Below are positions 11,099-22,060 of a DNA stretch of 64,000 nucleotides, one piece after another. The DNA is taken from the NCBI GenBank assembly GCA_029378245.1, contig JARKIF010000005.1:2108001-2172000 (forward strand), read 5' to 3'. The notes beneath the pieces were generated by a model. The model was not told the origin of the DNA and did no database searches. It was given only the letters and a program-made list of their open reading frames with translations. The stretch comes from Roridomyces roridus (taxonomy: Eukaryota > Basidiomycota > Agaricomycetes > Agaricales > Mycenaceae). The number at the start of each line of letters is the position of its first letter. Position 1 is the first letter of the stretch. Made by a program: the position numbers and the translations under genes.

Positions 11099-11775
11099 GC
11101 AACACGTACTAGCAGCAACAAACCTTTATGTTGTTTTTTGCCACCGAGTTGAGCAGTTGAGTAGCGGCTTGTGGAGCGAGGCATTAGCATGGATGCCCCA
11201 GCATAGCAAAGTAGCCAGTGGCAAGCCCGCCGTCGTCCTGAGGGCCGAGGGCACCGCGCTCCCAAGGCGAGTGCATTGGCGCCCCATGTGCCCCCAGATG
11301 ACGGTGGAACGGCTGCAGCGACACACTTTTATGTTGTTTTTTGCCACCGAGTTGAGCAGTTGAGTAGTGCCCTGTGAAGCGAGGCATTAGCATGGATGCC
11401 CCAGCGTAGCAAAGTAGCCAGTGGCAAGCCCGCCGTCGTCCTGAGGGCCGAGGGCACCGCGCTCCCAAGGCGAGTGCATCGGTGTCCCATGCGCCCCCAG
11501 ACGACGGCGGAACGGCCGCGGCAACACACCTTTATGTTGTTTTTTGCCACCAAGTTGACCAGTTGAGTAGTGGCCTGTGGAGTGAGGCATTAGTATGGAT
11601 GTTCCATCGTAGCAAAATAGCCAGCGGCAAGCACGCCGTCGTCTTGAGGGCTGAGGGCACCGCGCTCCCAAGGCGAGTGCATCGTTGCCCCATGCTCCCC
11701 CAGATGACGGCGGAACGTCCGCGGCAACACACCTTTGTGTTGTTTTTGGTGCCACCGAGTCGAGTGGCACCAACT
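11099..11775. repeat. 203-bp tandem repeat array
   Basis: The word ATGTTGTTTTTTGCCACC recurs at 11128, 11331 and 11534, with a diverged copy at 11737, a period of 203 bp. Units are GC-rich and carry CACCGCGCTCCCAAGGCGAG. Open frames through the units on both strands are products of the repeat. A reverse-oriented single copy lies at 20640-20745. Confidence 0.9.
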
Positions 11776-12554
11776 CGACATGGTGGGCGAAGGAAAGAAA
11801 GCTCCGTGATGGGATCAATCCCTTCGTGTTCAGAAGATCCCTAAATTAGCCGTTGTCTAGTTCCGCTGATACGCGGCTAGGCGAATTCTATATATGCCTT
11901 GGCGTCTGTCTATATTTACCTAGACTCGCGTCATGCCGGCTAGCTAGACAGCTAGGTACATGCCGTCTATAATTCGAAGATGGAATCACAGGTGTGATGG
12001 TAGGACTTCACCAACGAGGTTTACTTGACTTCAAATGAGGCGCGCGATTTTAAACGGTGCGAATAATGCTGTGAGTTCGTCGCAGATACTTTCATTTTAC
12101 TATATCCGCTACTGTATGAAAAAATTCACACATCGTACATGGATGGTTGGTTCTCTTTAAGCGAATTCTAATATGTTGTACAGATCGGGTCGAAACAAAT
12201 GGATCACAGAAGACTACACAAATCAGGATATCCTCGTTTGACCCTACCGAATAATAACTGATCATCTTAAGGTGGGCTGATATCTTGTGTCATACAACCC
12301 ATTTTTTTTCTGCCGTTTGTTGTCCAAATCCACTGAGTTCAACGTGTTTGTTGAAAGAGTTTCAAATGGACTTCGTCAATAAAACCGTTCAGCCACCCCA
12401 AAACCAGGAGAGAGTGAGAAGGTTCCTAAAATAATCTACATAAACAATCCCTGGCGGACCACACAGGCGCGAATGGACGCGTTTACAGAGGAAGGCCCTT
12501 TCCGAGTCTACCAGTTACAAGAAAAAAACGAAGAATGGAAACCGTTCCTCGTCA
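11776..12554. other. Intergenic, no gene seen
   Basis: AT-rich, with no ORF of note. There is a short palindromic TAGCTAGACAGCTA-like patch near 11940. Confidence 0.5.
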
Positions 12555-13480
12555 TCAGCACAAGCCCAACCAAGTCGAAGACAGAGACTGGTTCGCCATC
12601 ATCTGCGTGAAGAACTGGAGCGCCGCCTGCCCCACCCAAAGCGTGCCGATTTAAAAAGAAAAGACACAAGACATCAGAACACCGTACACACAGAATAATT
12701 TGTGGTAAGTCTCACCTTGTACGCGGGAACCTCGTGTCCGGCGCCGTAGATGCGGACGTACGAGCTAAGCGAGTGCGAGTATAAGAGGAATGCCGGGGAT
12801 TGGATAGGAAGGTAGGAAAGCCACAACGTCACGGCGGTCTTCAACTGCCCGGCGAGCAGGCCGTTGACTTTGTACGGCGCCGTCTCCGCCAACCATTGAC
12901 AATCCGCTAATCCTCAAAAAGTCTCAATTCACTCTGCTACATTAATATTCCGCTGATCGCGTTCTCCTGCGCGTCCATCCTTCATAACCCCGGCTCTTAT
13001 TATATCTAACGCCCTACGGACACGCACTCCCCGCACGCGGGATAATCCTCCCTCCCGACGTCGTGCGCGTCGACATCTGCCACGGCGTCGTACTATTCAG
13101 CGCGATCCTGTTGACCGGCGCGGGGAGCTTGGCGGGAGTGAGTGAGGTGTCGAGCCCGGGGCGCAGGAAAACGAGACCGCCATCTACGCCTTTGGCGTGG
13201 ATGTTGGGTGGGGCGGCGGGGGTGAAAGCGGCGGAGGCTGGCGGCAAAATTCGCGCACAACAAAAATTCTAATTTAATTTTCTTTAATCACTCCTTGATC
13301 GAGGAGACAATTATCACGCAGGTACGTACTCAGTGCACCTGGGACGACGCCGGTGAGGTTGAATTGCGGAGCCTGGTTAGTGGGGACATGGACGTTCGTG
13401 TACCCCATCTTCGGACGAAATCAAACACGTTGCTGACCGTTCTGGCGGCCAGTGATTACTATAAGTATTCCGGCGCATGC
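12555..13480 (-). pseudogene. Serine carboxypeptidase (peptidase S10) remnant
   Basis: Reading the minus strand downward: MGYTNVHVPTNQAPQFNLTG (about 13330-13410), DTSLTPAKLPAPVNRIALN (about 13070-13130), TAPYKVNGLLAGQLKTA (about 12840-12885), an intron, YVRIYGAGHEVPAYK (about 12722-12766), a donor GTGAGACTT, then AALQFFTQMMANQSLSS and TGA at 12555-12557. The order matches the C-terminal third of fungal S10 enzymes, and the catalytic His is in GAGHEVPAY. Frame changes between 12890 and 13070, and the missing N-terminal catalytic Ser region, show a broken copy. Intron positions are still visible, so this is a DNA-level duplicate. Confidence 0.7.
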
Positions 13481-13499
13481 CAAAGAACTTACGCGTTAG

Positions 13500-14600
13500 T
13501 ATCCTAGGTAGATGATATCCACGACAGGGGGGGTGTCGTATAGGATATATTCCTAGGCAGATGACCGAGCGCTCACGGTATCGCACTGCTTCATCAGCCG
13601 GGGAGAAAAAGATATCAGTATCGGATAATCAAAGGACGAAAAACAGAGGAAACAGAGATAAAGAGATGGGGGAGAAGCAAGAGTGGAAATAGAGAAGAAG
13701 AAATACAGGAGAAGGGGAAGATGCAGGAGAGGACGGAGCTCGAGCATCGATGCAGTGAAAGAGTAAAGAGGGAAGATGCAAGCCCTCGCCACCGACAACG
13801 AAGCCGCCGTCAACGATGACGACTGCGCCAAGAGCGAGACGCGGCAGACAAAGGGCGAGCGAGTAGGGTATACATGGTGTTGGACCCGGAAGCGGCGAGG
13901 AAGGGGAGTGGGAGAAAAGAACGGGAGGAGGTAAGAAAGGGCCACAACGACGTAGGCCGACGATGACGAGCGCAGGTCCAGATGCGTGGAGTACGCGAAG
14001 CGAGGTGGGGAAGGATGAGAGGGCGTGGGTGGGCGTGGGTGGGGCGGAGTTAGAAAGAAAGGGATGATAAGTGCAGCGAGCAGCCAGAGAGGAGCGATGA
14101 AGAGCAAGGTAAGGAGAGCGATGGAAGGCGCAGCACCGAATGAGAGGGTGGAGAAAAAGGGACGCGACGAATGCTAGGGAAGAAGTGTGTAGCGGCGCGT
14201 ATTTATGGATCCAGGACGATGGAAGGAAGATGAAAGCCAAAAATCTGAACAAAAAACCTTCAAGACGAAGACCCACCTGACAGCACCAGCGCCCGACTCC
14301 GGCTAAACAGCCCGACATGTTTCCCTGCCGTCATTCCCGCGGGCGCCATCTGATGCACGGCAAATGGCGCCATCGGCGTGTCGAGCTACGAGAGGAGGCA
14401 CGCGCGGGCAACGAGCATGGTCGTGGGTTTGCGTTGGTGGGATATGAATGAGGGGGTGAGCATGCAAGGGCGAGGAGCGATGGAGAAGTGAGGCGCAGGG
14501 CAGCCACCAAGTCTCGCGCCAGATATCCATGAAGAAGTGTCGGTGCAACAAGATAGTGCGACTAGCTCGTGGTGAGTGCGCGCCCGTGATCGATGTGACC
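13500..14600. other. Purine-rich intergenic tract, no gene supported
   Basis: Long GA-rich plus strand (about 13630-14170) that generates Pro/Ser/Leu-rich ORFs of 184 and 229 aa on the minus strand. Their composition (poly-Ser, Pro, Phe) and lack of any domain mark them as artefacts. The 3' part probably holds the promoter of the next gene. Confidence 0.5.
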
Positions 14601-14633
14601 GATAATGTCACCCTCGCTTCACACTTGATCACC

Positions 14634-16417
14634 ATGGCCGATTCGAAGAACTCGAACACCAGGAAGCTTGCGGCATACGACGCGCTCACACCCCTTGAGC
14701 GTAAAAGGCTTAAAAACGCCGACTATAATGCTGCTATGGACTGGCTTGTTCGGACCGAGCTTTTGTCTCACAACTGCGAGGAGGCGCTGGATCTGTGCGA
14801 GATGGTCCCGCCAGTCAGGCTGGGAGGGAAATCCACCAAGACCAAGGACATTTCCACGACGGAAATGATGTTTCCAGCCCTGCAGGAGGTAGCCCTGGAC
14901 CCCCACTGGCTGGACAATGTTATTACGGCCACCAACTTCCGTAACACCCCCGTCTCATCGGACGACCGAATGAACCTTACTCCCCATCTTTCTCACAATC
15001 GACGAGCGCCTCCGCCGAAGGAAGAGGTGGAACGCACCACCGATCATTTTCACCAGAAATATATCCTCGACCCTGCCAGCGTAATCGCGGGGATCATGAC
15101 GGGGCAGGCCATGGTAGTGACTTTCTCGCCGCATTCGGATGGAGTAGTAGGCGATCTCAAAGTTCATGCCGAGGACGACAGCGACAGGAATTTTATCACA
15201 GCCGAGGACAAACGGGGGCTCGTCTGGGCTAAGCACGAGGATGACTTCCTCGCTTTGTTAGCCCAACCACATTTCCCGGAGATCAAGCCTGCGGATAACC
15301 CCAAGCCCGCTGTTCGTATGTGCGTACAGGTATCCAACAGACAATATCTTCGCTCTTATCACGGATACTGAGTGCTGCCCCCAGATCCACGTCCAAATGC
15401 ATATTTATAGAGTTTTTTACGCAAAATTATTCTCGCCCGTCGGTGTCGTTTACGTTCGCCGGGACTCCCGTGAAAACCGTCTGGTGTTCTCAAGAGTATA
15501 CCACAATCTGAACGGCGATGTACGCCGCACTGCCTGTCTTCTCATACAGGCTTTCCGATACCCGGGCGGTCATGATGCTTTGTCCCCACCCTCCGTCTTG
15601 TCGTATTTTCCGGTCGGGCCAACCCGTTCTATTGCCTCTTGGATTCGGCGGCAGGTATGTACGATCGGCCGAAGCTACTTTTTTTTTTCCGACATTTTAC
15701 ACAGGGCCTGAAATTGTTCTTGACGGTCAGCGCTTTGTGCGGGATGCCGAGGGTAGCCATCGGACTACATGGCCGCTGGTCTCTCTTTCGCGCTCTTGAT
15801 GATCATAGCCCGTAAGGTTTTATTCTTCACACGTTTACCAATATATTGACCGCCATCAGGATGATGCTTCCCCGCATCTTCACTCGCTACATTGGTGCTG
15901 GCGCAAGCGGAAACGTATGGCAATCGGCTGACGGAAGCCATGTCATCAAAATTTTCAGGGACGAGGAGGCAGCGCGCAACGAAGCCGAAATATTGCAGAG
16001 GTGCCTTCAAGACCCCGAGCTCCCTGTTCCCACTTTCCGTGGGTTGTATGCCGACAGGGGTAACCGGTTTGGGATTGTCACGACCTATGTGGGTACTGCG
16101 CTGGGTCCCATTTATGATGCCGAAGAGAGCAAACAGTACGGTTGTTCTCTACCGCTTTACTGCCCATCCTAATCGGCTCTAGGTATCAATTAGCCAATGC
16201 CCTACGCGCTCTGCACAGGAATGGGATTCACCACCACGACATCCGCCCAGACAACGTGATGGTAAATAAGCAAGGAGGAGTGACCCTGATTGACTTCGAC
16301 AGGGCTTGTCAGATTGATGGTCCCTGCGAGAATTGCAGCGATCTTGCAGTGATATCGGCGATAGAAGGGGATACGAGAGACTCCAGCGGGAGGTCTATTT
16401 CGCCTTATAGCGTGTGA
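14634..16417 (+). CDS. Kinase-like protein, atypical catalytic motifs
   Basis: Five exons fit in one frame: 14634-15329, 15385-15654, 15705-15811, 15860-16135 and 16183-16417, giving 527 aa. The first 320 residues are unrecognised; the kinase-like part begins near residue 360. Motifs seen are YIGAGASGNVW (Gly loop), HVIKIF (Lys), an Asn-Glu-Ala-Glu helix, GIHHHDIRPDNVM in place of His-Arg-Asp, and LIDFDRA in place of Asp-Phe-Gly. The protein ends about 35 residues after that motif, so most of the C-lobe is missing. Such short kinase-like proteins with N-terminal extensions are common in Agaricomycetes; substrates are unknown. Catalytic Lys, Asp and Asn are kept, so activity is possible. An in-frame ATG at 14529 is an alternative start; 14634 (MADSK) was chosen because the extra 35 residues look unconserved. 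Confidence 0.75.
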
Positions 16418-16859
16418 TAGTCCTTGGTTCTGCGATTTTTTTTTGGAATATATGCTCAGGCTTGATCGTTTTCAGAGCATCGTGCAAGTAATACCAGCTT
16501 ACGGCACGCAATTAATTGGTACCATTTAATGATCAATTATCTACCTGTTGGTTTGGTGGTTTGGCGGCAATTGAGGCGCCTAATGCCTGCTCTACGAGCC
16601 TTAGAAAATATTTTTTAGAATCGTTCTTTAGTCATTTGTAAGCGCGTTCAACGATGTACCGTAACGAGAACGAAAAAAGACGATACGCTTGGGGACCATA
16701 TCACCTTCGATAAATTCGAGAAGATCCTTATGGCCAACCTACCATCTTGACTTGAATTCTTGCAGTGATCATTACATTGTCTTGTATCTCGGTATAAATA
16801 CTCTACACGCGCCAGTTCATGTATTTCAGTGTTGAGATTCCGAGATTCGAAGCCTTCTA
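16418..16859. other. Intergenic, AT-rich, no gene seen
   Basis: The 3' flank of the kinase-like gene; no ORF or domain. Confidence 0.5.
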
Positions 16860-17480
16860 TGAATCATCGCAGAGAATTGACGGATCTATACACTAGATTT
16901 CGTCAACTGAGGGGTTGGCGACTGTTGTTGTACAAGTCCGAGATAACCTTCATGTTTCCGGCGCTGCTTCTATGAAAGCAAGGACAATGAAGTCCGGGTC
17001 AGACGCTATCTCAACAAGCTGCGCCGTTCTACGTCATCGTTTGGACCATCACCCGCTACCACGACGGGAAGCGCATCGAGAAGCCATCGCTCCGGCAGTG
17101 AAAACATTTGGGAATGGAGCGTCTGCAGGAAAAAAAGAAAGCTTTTTTGTTAACAGATCCCCCCTCCACCCACAGAAAACTTCGCGTTGATTCATCAAAA
17201 TTGGGTCGTGCCAATGTGGGAGATGCTCCATGACGGTATCAATGCGGGCAACTCGTTTGACCGGCATATGCAGCTAGTGCCCTTCCCTTTGTTTATGAAG
17301 CCCTCATTTCTCTTTCGATAAATTTGCAGAAATTCTGAACCCGGAGTTTGTTCCCATGTTTTCGTGGACGCACGCTTTCTGTATTCAAGTCCACGCATCT
17401 ATATTGACAGGTTCCAATTACGGGGTATTGATACAGGACGGGCATACATCAGGAATTGAAGGTGAAATAATAAAGGTATG
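16860..17480 (+). pseudogene. Frameshifted remnant of an unrecognised protein
   Basis: From ATG 16860 one frame reads TDLYTRFRQLRGWRLLLYKS and ITFMFPALLL, then stop. One base out of phase it continues YESKDNEVRVRRYLNKLRRS and SENIWEWSVCRKK. The smooth continuation across a frame change suggests a single-base indel in a once-coding exon. Further protein-like stretches (NWVVPMWEMLHDGINAGNSF near 17203-17265) follow with splice-like AG sites. I cannot name the family. Confidence 0.4.
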
Positions 17481-18200
17481 GAACGAAAAAAGAAGATGTA
17501 CTCGACCCCCACACTCGACTCCGACATATGCGACACGCTCTCGTCGTCGAGGTCCGCCTCCGGAGGCTGGGACACAATAGCGGCTCATCCTGGGCCCTGC
17601 AGATCGGTTAGTAAGGGCGCGAAAAGGAGGAATAGAATGCAAGGCGAATAAAATGAGAGTGGAAGAAAGGAAGAAAGAGAGAAAGGAAGGAGAGCGCGAG
17701 AGGAGATGAAGCATAACCCGGGGACTACAAGGACACACATTCGTCCTCCGTCATTGGCGCCTGCCTGCGCACGAAGTCACGCGCCCGGACAAGGAATCGG
17801 CATCATGGCCCGGAGTACAGCGAGAATAAAGAGGAAGAAGATGGAGGAGAAGCAAGGCGATGGACGGCGACGACGACACAAGGTATCGCGACGGCGCCAT
17901 AGTCGACCCCGGGTACACGACCCCTACACGTCCACGCACGAATGCCGGGGCCTCCGCAGGTGCCCCGCGCCGATGGCGTCGCGCAAATCGACGAAGAGGG
18001 TTTGTGGGGAGTGTGACGTGACACGTGTGACGTCGGACGAAAAAAACGAGAAGACGAGGTGACGCGGACAAAAGAAGGGCGGTGCGCGAGCGGAGGATGG
18101 TCGAAGCAGCGAGGAGGAAACCCGGCGCAAATCCCAGAAAGGAATTGGGAGGCGGGATTAAATGATGTGGTCCGAAAAAAAAATGTACGAAGAGCGGAGA
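17481..18200. other. Low-complexity purine-rich tract, no gene supported
   Basis: GAAGG-rich segments produce long but compositionally biased minus-strand ORFs. A short plus frame near 17490 (DSDICDTLSSSRSASGGWDT) looks protein-like but has no context. Confidence 0.35.
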
Positions 18201-18203
18201 AAT

Positions 18204-18944
18204 TCACCTGTGCTTGTTGTGCGGGGGCGAGCACGAGCAGAGAGTCGAGGACGTGAGCGAGCTGCGCTTATGCGGGAACTGCTCGGGCGCGGGCGCGTGT
18301 GCGTGCGCTCGAAGAGACCGCATTTGTTGCAGAGCTGGAAGGCAAAATAGTACAAGGGAAGGAAAAGGAGGAGAGAGACGCCACGTACGCCTTTACCCGG
18401 GGACAGATTGTAGCAGCGCCACGCGCTCGTGTCGGTGGTACAGCAATTGAAGCAGCGGAGGCGGTCGCTGAGCTTGGTCGCCGCGTCATCGGTGTGCACG
18501 ATCTGGCCACCGTTTTGGGTCCGGAGTGTCATACGTGTGCTGAGGATGGTGCTGGCTAGGGGAAAGGCACGGGCGGGGCGAGTGTGGGTGCCGGTGGTGC
18601 TCGTAGCGATCGTCGTAGCACGCGCGCATACATGCAGCTGTGGCCGCGGGGCATGTCGCATGACGCATACTGGGGGTGCTGGGGCGGGGCGCGCAGGGAG
18701 GGTGTACTGCTGAACGAGGCCGAGGATATATTGTGAGCGCGTTGAAAGGCAGGGAAGGGAGGGAACTTGCAATGGACGGAGGAATAGCAGGGGGCAAGGG
18801 GGCGCTGGTGCTCGCCGTGGGCGCGATGCCAAAGTTGGAGCTCTGGGCCGTTACGGGGGCTGCAGCAGATTCATTGTTAGCGTGGGCACTGAAAGTTAGG
18901 GGGGAGCTCACGATGGACGCGGACACAGGCGCAGGTGCAGCCAC
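18204..18944 (-). pseudogene. GATA-type zinc-finger transcription factor, frameshifted
   Basis: The minus strand carries HTDDAATKLSDRLRCFNCCT and TDTSAWRCYNLSPGKG, then a GTACGT donor, a 54-bp intron, an AG acceptor and LCNKCGLFERTHTRPRP. This is a CX2CX19CX2C GATA finger as in basidiomycete GATA factors. Two frame breaks are visible. Just upstream, the THTYDTPDPK part is in another frame from GGQIVHTDD. Just after the finger, EQFPHKRSSLTSSTL, the usual family continuation, is reached only by a one-base shift from RPRP. In addition, the usual Arg-Arg after Trp is Arg-Cys. The start at 18944 (MAAPAPVSAS) is a guess. Such factors regulate light, nitrogen or iron responses; this copy is probably dead unless the indels are sequencing errors. 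Confidence 0.65.
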
Positions 18945-19443
18945 TCACACAGTCAGCGGCTCGAGGGGGCGACGTTGCGACGTCGAAGGGGGCGCGAGTG
19001 CATGCCGGCTACGAACAAAGGCTGCAACAAATCGTCAGTACGTTGTGCGTGCTCTTGAATCAGTCCTCGGGTTAGACCACCGGTGATAGACCACTTGAGA
19101 GAGACGCGACTAGCGACTCAGAGGAGCAGACAGACTAGATGTGACCGTTGTGTGACCGTCACCACCATGACAGCTTCTTCCAATGATCCATCGCTTGTCT
19201 ATCGCAGTCGCAATTGGAAACCTACCGCAAGCCCAACGTTCAACCCCCCACCATGAATTGCGTCGCTGTGGAATCGAAATCGAGAAGCTCTGTGTCACGC
19301 CATCGAATCTAACCCAGTCCATATTCATCGCCCGAAGACATCCACGCAGTGACTCAGTCAGCCCCGCCTGCACCTCGCGCTCGGGCGGTATCCTCCGGCC
19401 TCCATACTCCAGCGGCCTGTTGATTTGATAACACCCACTCCGG
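18945..19443. other. Intergenic, no gene seen
   Basis: No conserved reading frame on either strand. Confidence 0.4.
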
Positions 19444-20640
19444 ATGCACCCTCTTCTGCTCCAGTATGTAATTCTTTTTCACTGCTTTGACTCGTTATCT
19501 AATAATTTCCTTCGAGAGCGAAATTGCCGCCCTAGTAAAAACAATATATGCTTCCAAGTCGTCAGAGATTCTGGTGCGGTCCCTCATAAGCTCGGAATAT
19601 ACATTCGCCGACTCGCCCTTGAGCGTCTCGACGTTCGACGTGAAATCTGGTCTGACTTGTACAAGGCGATTGTAGACGAGCGGGAATACAAATTCGTTTC
19701 CTTCTGTGCGCCCAGTTTTATCGCTTTTATTGATCTCTTGGGTATGTTCCAGGGTGACTCCGGGACGCAGTTGCTAACCGTGACGTGGACCGACGTCCAT
19801 GAAGGCTTCAAATGGGCTATCCAACCGCTGATTAGAGAAATAAAGCCTACGTTTTTGAGACTAACGCCCGCATCCAATTCCGCCAGGGTGAATATAGCGG
19901 CATGAATCTAACCCCGGGCTTCGCCTGCGCATCGGAAGGCAAACAGGAGTACCCGATCATTCTCGAGAGTGGATTCTCACAATCTCCTCAAAGCCTGGAG
20001 ACACGACCCGAGGTCGTCGGTGTTATTTGCATCAAATTTCATTCTCGTGCCTTTAGAAACCTTCCCGGACGTCCGCCGCCCAGTTCGACGCCCGCAAACC
20101 TCGCAGACTTTGAAGCCGCCGCCACTTTTTCATTTAGATCCCATCCGGTATTGGGGATCACCAGTGGGCGCCTGCGATTACAAACATTGAGTTGGTTCAT
20201 CGTCTATGTCAAGCGCGCGGGCACTGTATGTTGTCATTATCTTCTTTATTTTATCCCAAACTCACGCTTCCGTTTTCAGGGTACCGGCAGAGGACTCACC
20301 GGCAACGGTGGGATCCCGGGTAACTTTTCATGTATCTTCCATCGCGCCATTACTGGACTCCGTCATCATCCTCTATTCCCAGTCTACTACACCCGATGCC
20401 AATGCCCCGCTGCCCCGTCACAATCATTCTGAGATAACTGATGTCCTTCGCATGCTCGCGCGTGTTGTCATTGGAAAGGACCCTTTCCACGCTATATACA
20501 CTGCCAACCACCCATTCAACATTGATTGGGACGACTTCAACGCAGATGTCCATCGTCGATTGATGGTTCCACGATATCCTCATACCGTCGAGTGGACCAA
20601 CCGTCGAGAATTTCAAGGCACCACTCTCGTGCAGCTGATC
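19444..20640 (+). pseudogene. Unrecognised multi-exon gene, probably broken at its 3' end
   Basis: Consecutive coding-like stretches: YIRRLALERLDVRREIWSDL and VSFCAPSFIAFIDLLGMFQG in 19560-19890, LVPLETFPDVRRPVRRP and HLDPIRYWGSPVGAC in 20045-20180, a GTATGT donor at 20227, a TTTTCAG acceptor ending at 20279, then VPAEDSPATVGSRVTFHVSS to HTVEWTNRREFQGTTLVQ at 20640. Frames change more often than the introns I can place. The reading ends where a reverse copy of the 203-bp repeat (20640-20745) begins. I do not recognise the family. Confidence 0.35.
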
Positions 20641-20745
20641 GGTGGCACAACGATAAAGGTGTGTCGCTGCAGACGTATCGCTGTTGTCTGGGGGCACATG
20701 GGGCACCGATGCACTCGCCCTGGGAGCGCGGTGCCGTCGGCCCTC
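20640..20745 (-). repeat. Isolated inverted copy of the 203-bp satellite unit
   Basis: The reverse complement matches the 11250-11345 part of the array, including CGGTGCCGTCGGCCCTCA versus the array's complement and CACTCGCCCTGGGAGCGCG. About 85% identical by eye. Confidence 0.8.
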
Positions 20746-20751
20746 ACTTTG

Positions 20752-21470
20752 CCTGTGTTTCTTTCTCAACGAATTGTTCACAGGGACTGGTTTGCAACTG
20801 AGAAAGTCCATCTACATCAAAAAACCACTCGCCGCAACCTCACAGCGGTGTTCGGAGTGATTTAAATGATTTTAGAGTGATTTCTTACCGAAAAATAATG
20901 TTTGCCGGTGTTCCCTTTCAACGAATCATTCAAAAGGATCCGTTTGCAACTGATAAAGTCCATCTACGTCAAAAAACCACTCGCCGCAACCTCAAAGCGG
21001 TGTCGGAGTGATTTAAATGACTTTAGAGTGATTTCTTACCGAAAAAGAACATTTGCCGGTGTTCCCTTTCAACGAATCATTCAAAAGGATCAGTTTGCAA
21101 CTGATAAAGTCCATCTACATCAAAAAACCACTTGCCGCAACCTCAAAGCGGTGTCAGACTGATTTAAATGACTTTAGAGTGATTTCTTACCGAAAAAGAA
21201 CATTTGCCGGTGTTCCCTTTCAACGAATCATTCACAGGGATCAGTTTGCAACTGATAAAGTCCATCTACGTCAAAAAACCACTCGCCGCAACCTCAAAGC
21301 GATGTCGGAGTGATTTAAATGATTTTACGGTGATTTCTTACCGAAAAAAATGTTTTCCGGTGTTTCCTTTCAACGAATCATTCACAGGGACTGGTTTGCA
21401 ACTGATAAAGTCCATCTACATCAAAAAACCACTTGCCGCAACCTCAAAGCGGTGTCGGAGTGATTTAGTA
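20752..21470. repeat. 151-bp satellite, about five copies
   Basis: Units start near 20752, 20902, 21053, 21204 and 21354 and share AACGAATCATTCA, TTTGCAACTGATAAAGTCC, CACTCGCCGCAACCTCAAAG and GAGTGATTTAAATGA. The exact 151-bp phase shifts the frame in each unit, which produces nested near-identical ORFs of 86 aa. Not coding. Confidence 0.95.
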
Positions 21471-22060
21471 GGCAGAATGTTCAATCGCCTGGACTTACCC
21501 GATAAATGTTGTCGAGCGTCGTGTGCCCGAGCAACTCTAGGCTGTTACGGCCGGTATAGGCGGACTATGGCCAGCGCATGACGCAGCAGCCAAAACTGTG
21601 GCGAAGGACGTGATTCGCGGCGGAAGAATGCTCACCCATCGACTGATGATGAGACTCCGAAAGCAGTGCTGCATATCCGGACGTCTCTCGCCGAGAGGTC
21701 TTTTTTGGCTTCGCACTGGGATCGCTTGTGTAGCTGTGTTTTGGACGAGTGACAAGTGCGTATGCCGAGAGTTTAGGGTTACACGCAGTGGTGGAAGCAA
21801 ACTCCTGGAAACATTGAATTTGGACTAAACACATTCATCAGTGAAACTACACATTTTGCTTTGGCATCTTTCGTGTTTGGATGACTCTGTCTTGGTTCGG
21901 ACGTATGTAGTCTTGATACACCCAACTTGGTCTTAGTGTTGATGTGCCGGATCTTTCATGTGCGTCCTCTCAACTTACTCTGGATTCAGTCCTACCAATC
22001 CTACCAAGACGTCCAAGACATTGTTCCATCAAAGACAAAATAATTACCATACGATACTAT
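21471..22060. other. Intergenic, no gene seen
   Basis: No domain. This is the region directly downstream of the Plavaka tail and may include that element's lost 3' terminus. Confidence 0.4.

Noticed and set aside
11126..11844. Overlapping ORFs on both strands with conserved-looking sequence
   Set aside because: Each repeats every 203 bp, so they follow the satellite, not a gene.
13553..14318. 184- and 229-aa minus-strand ORFs
   Set aside because: They translate a GA-rich tract; composition is Pro/Ser/Phe-biased with no domain, and their frames overlap each other.
20206..21581. Nested near-identical ORFs of 86-125 aa
   Set aside because: Generated by the 151-bp satellite, whose unit length is not a multiple of three.
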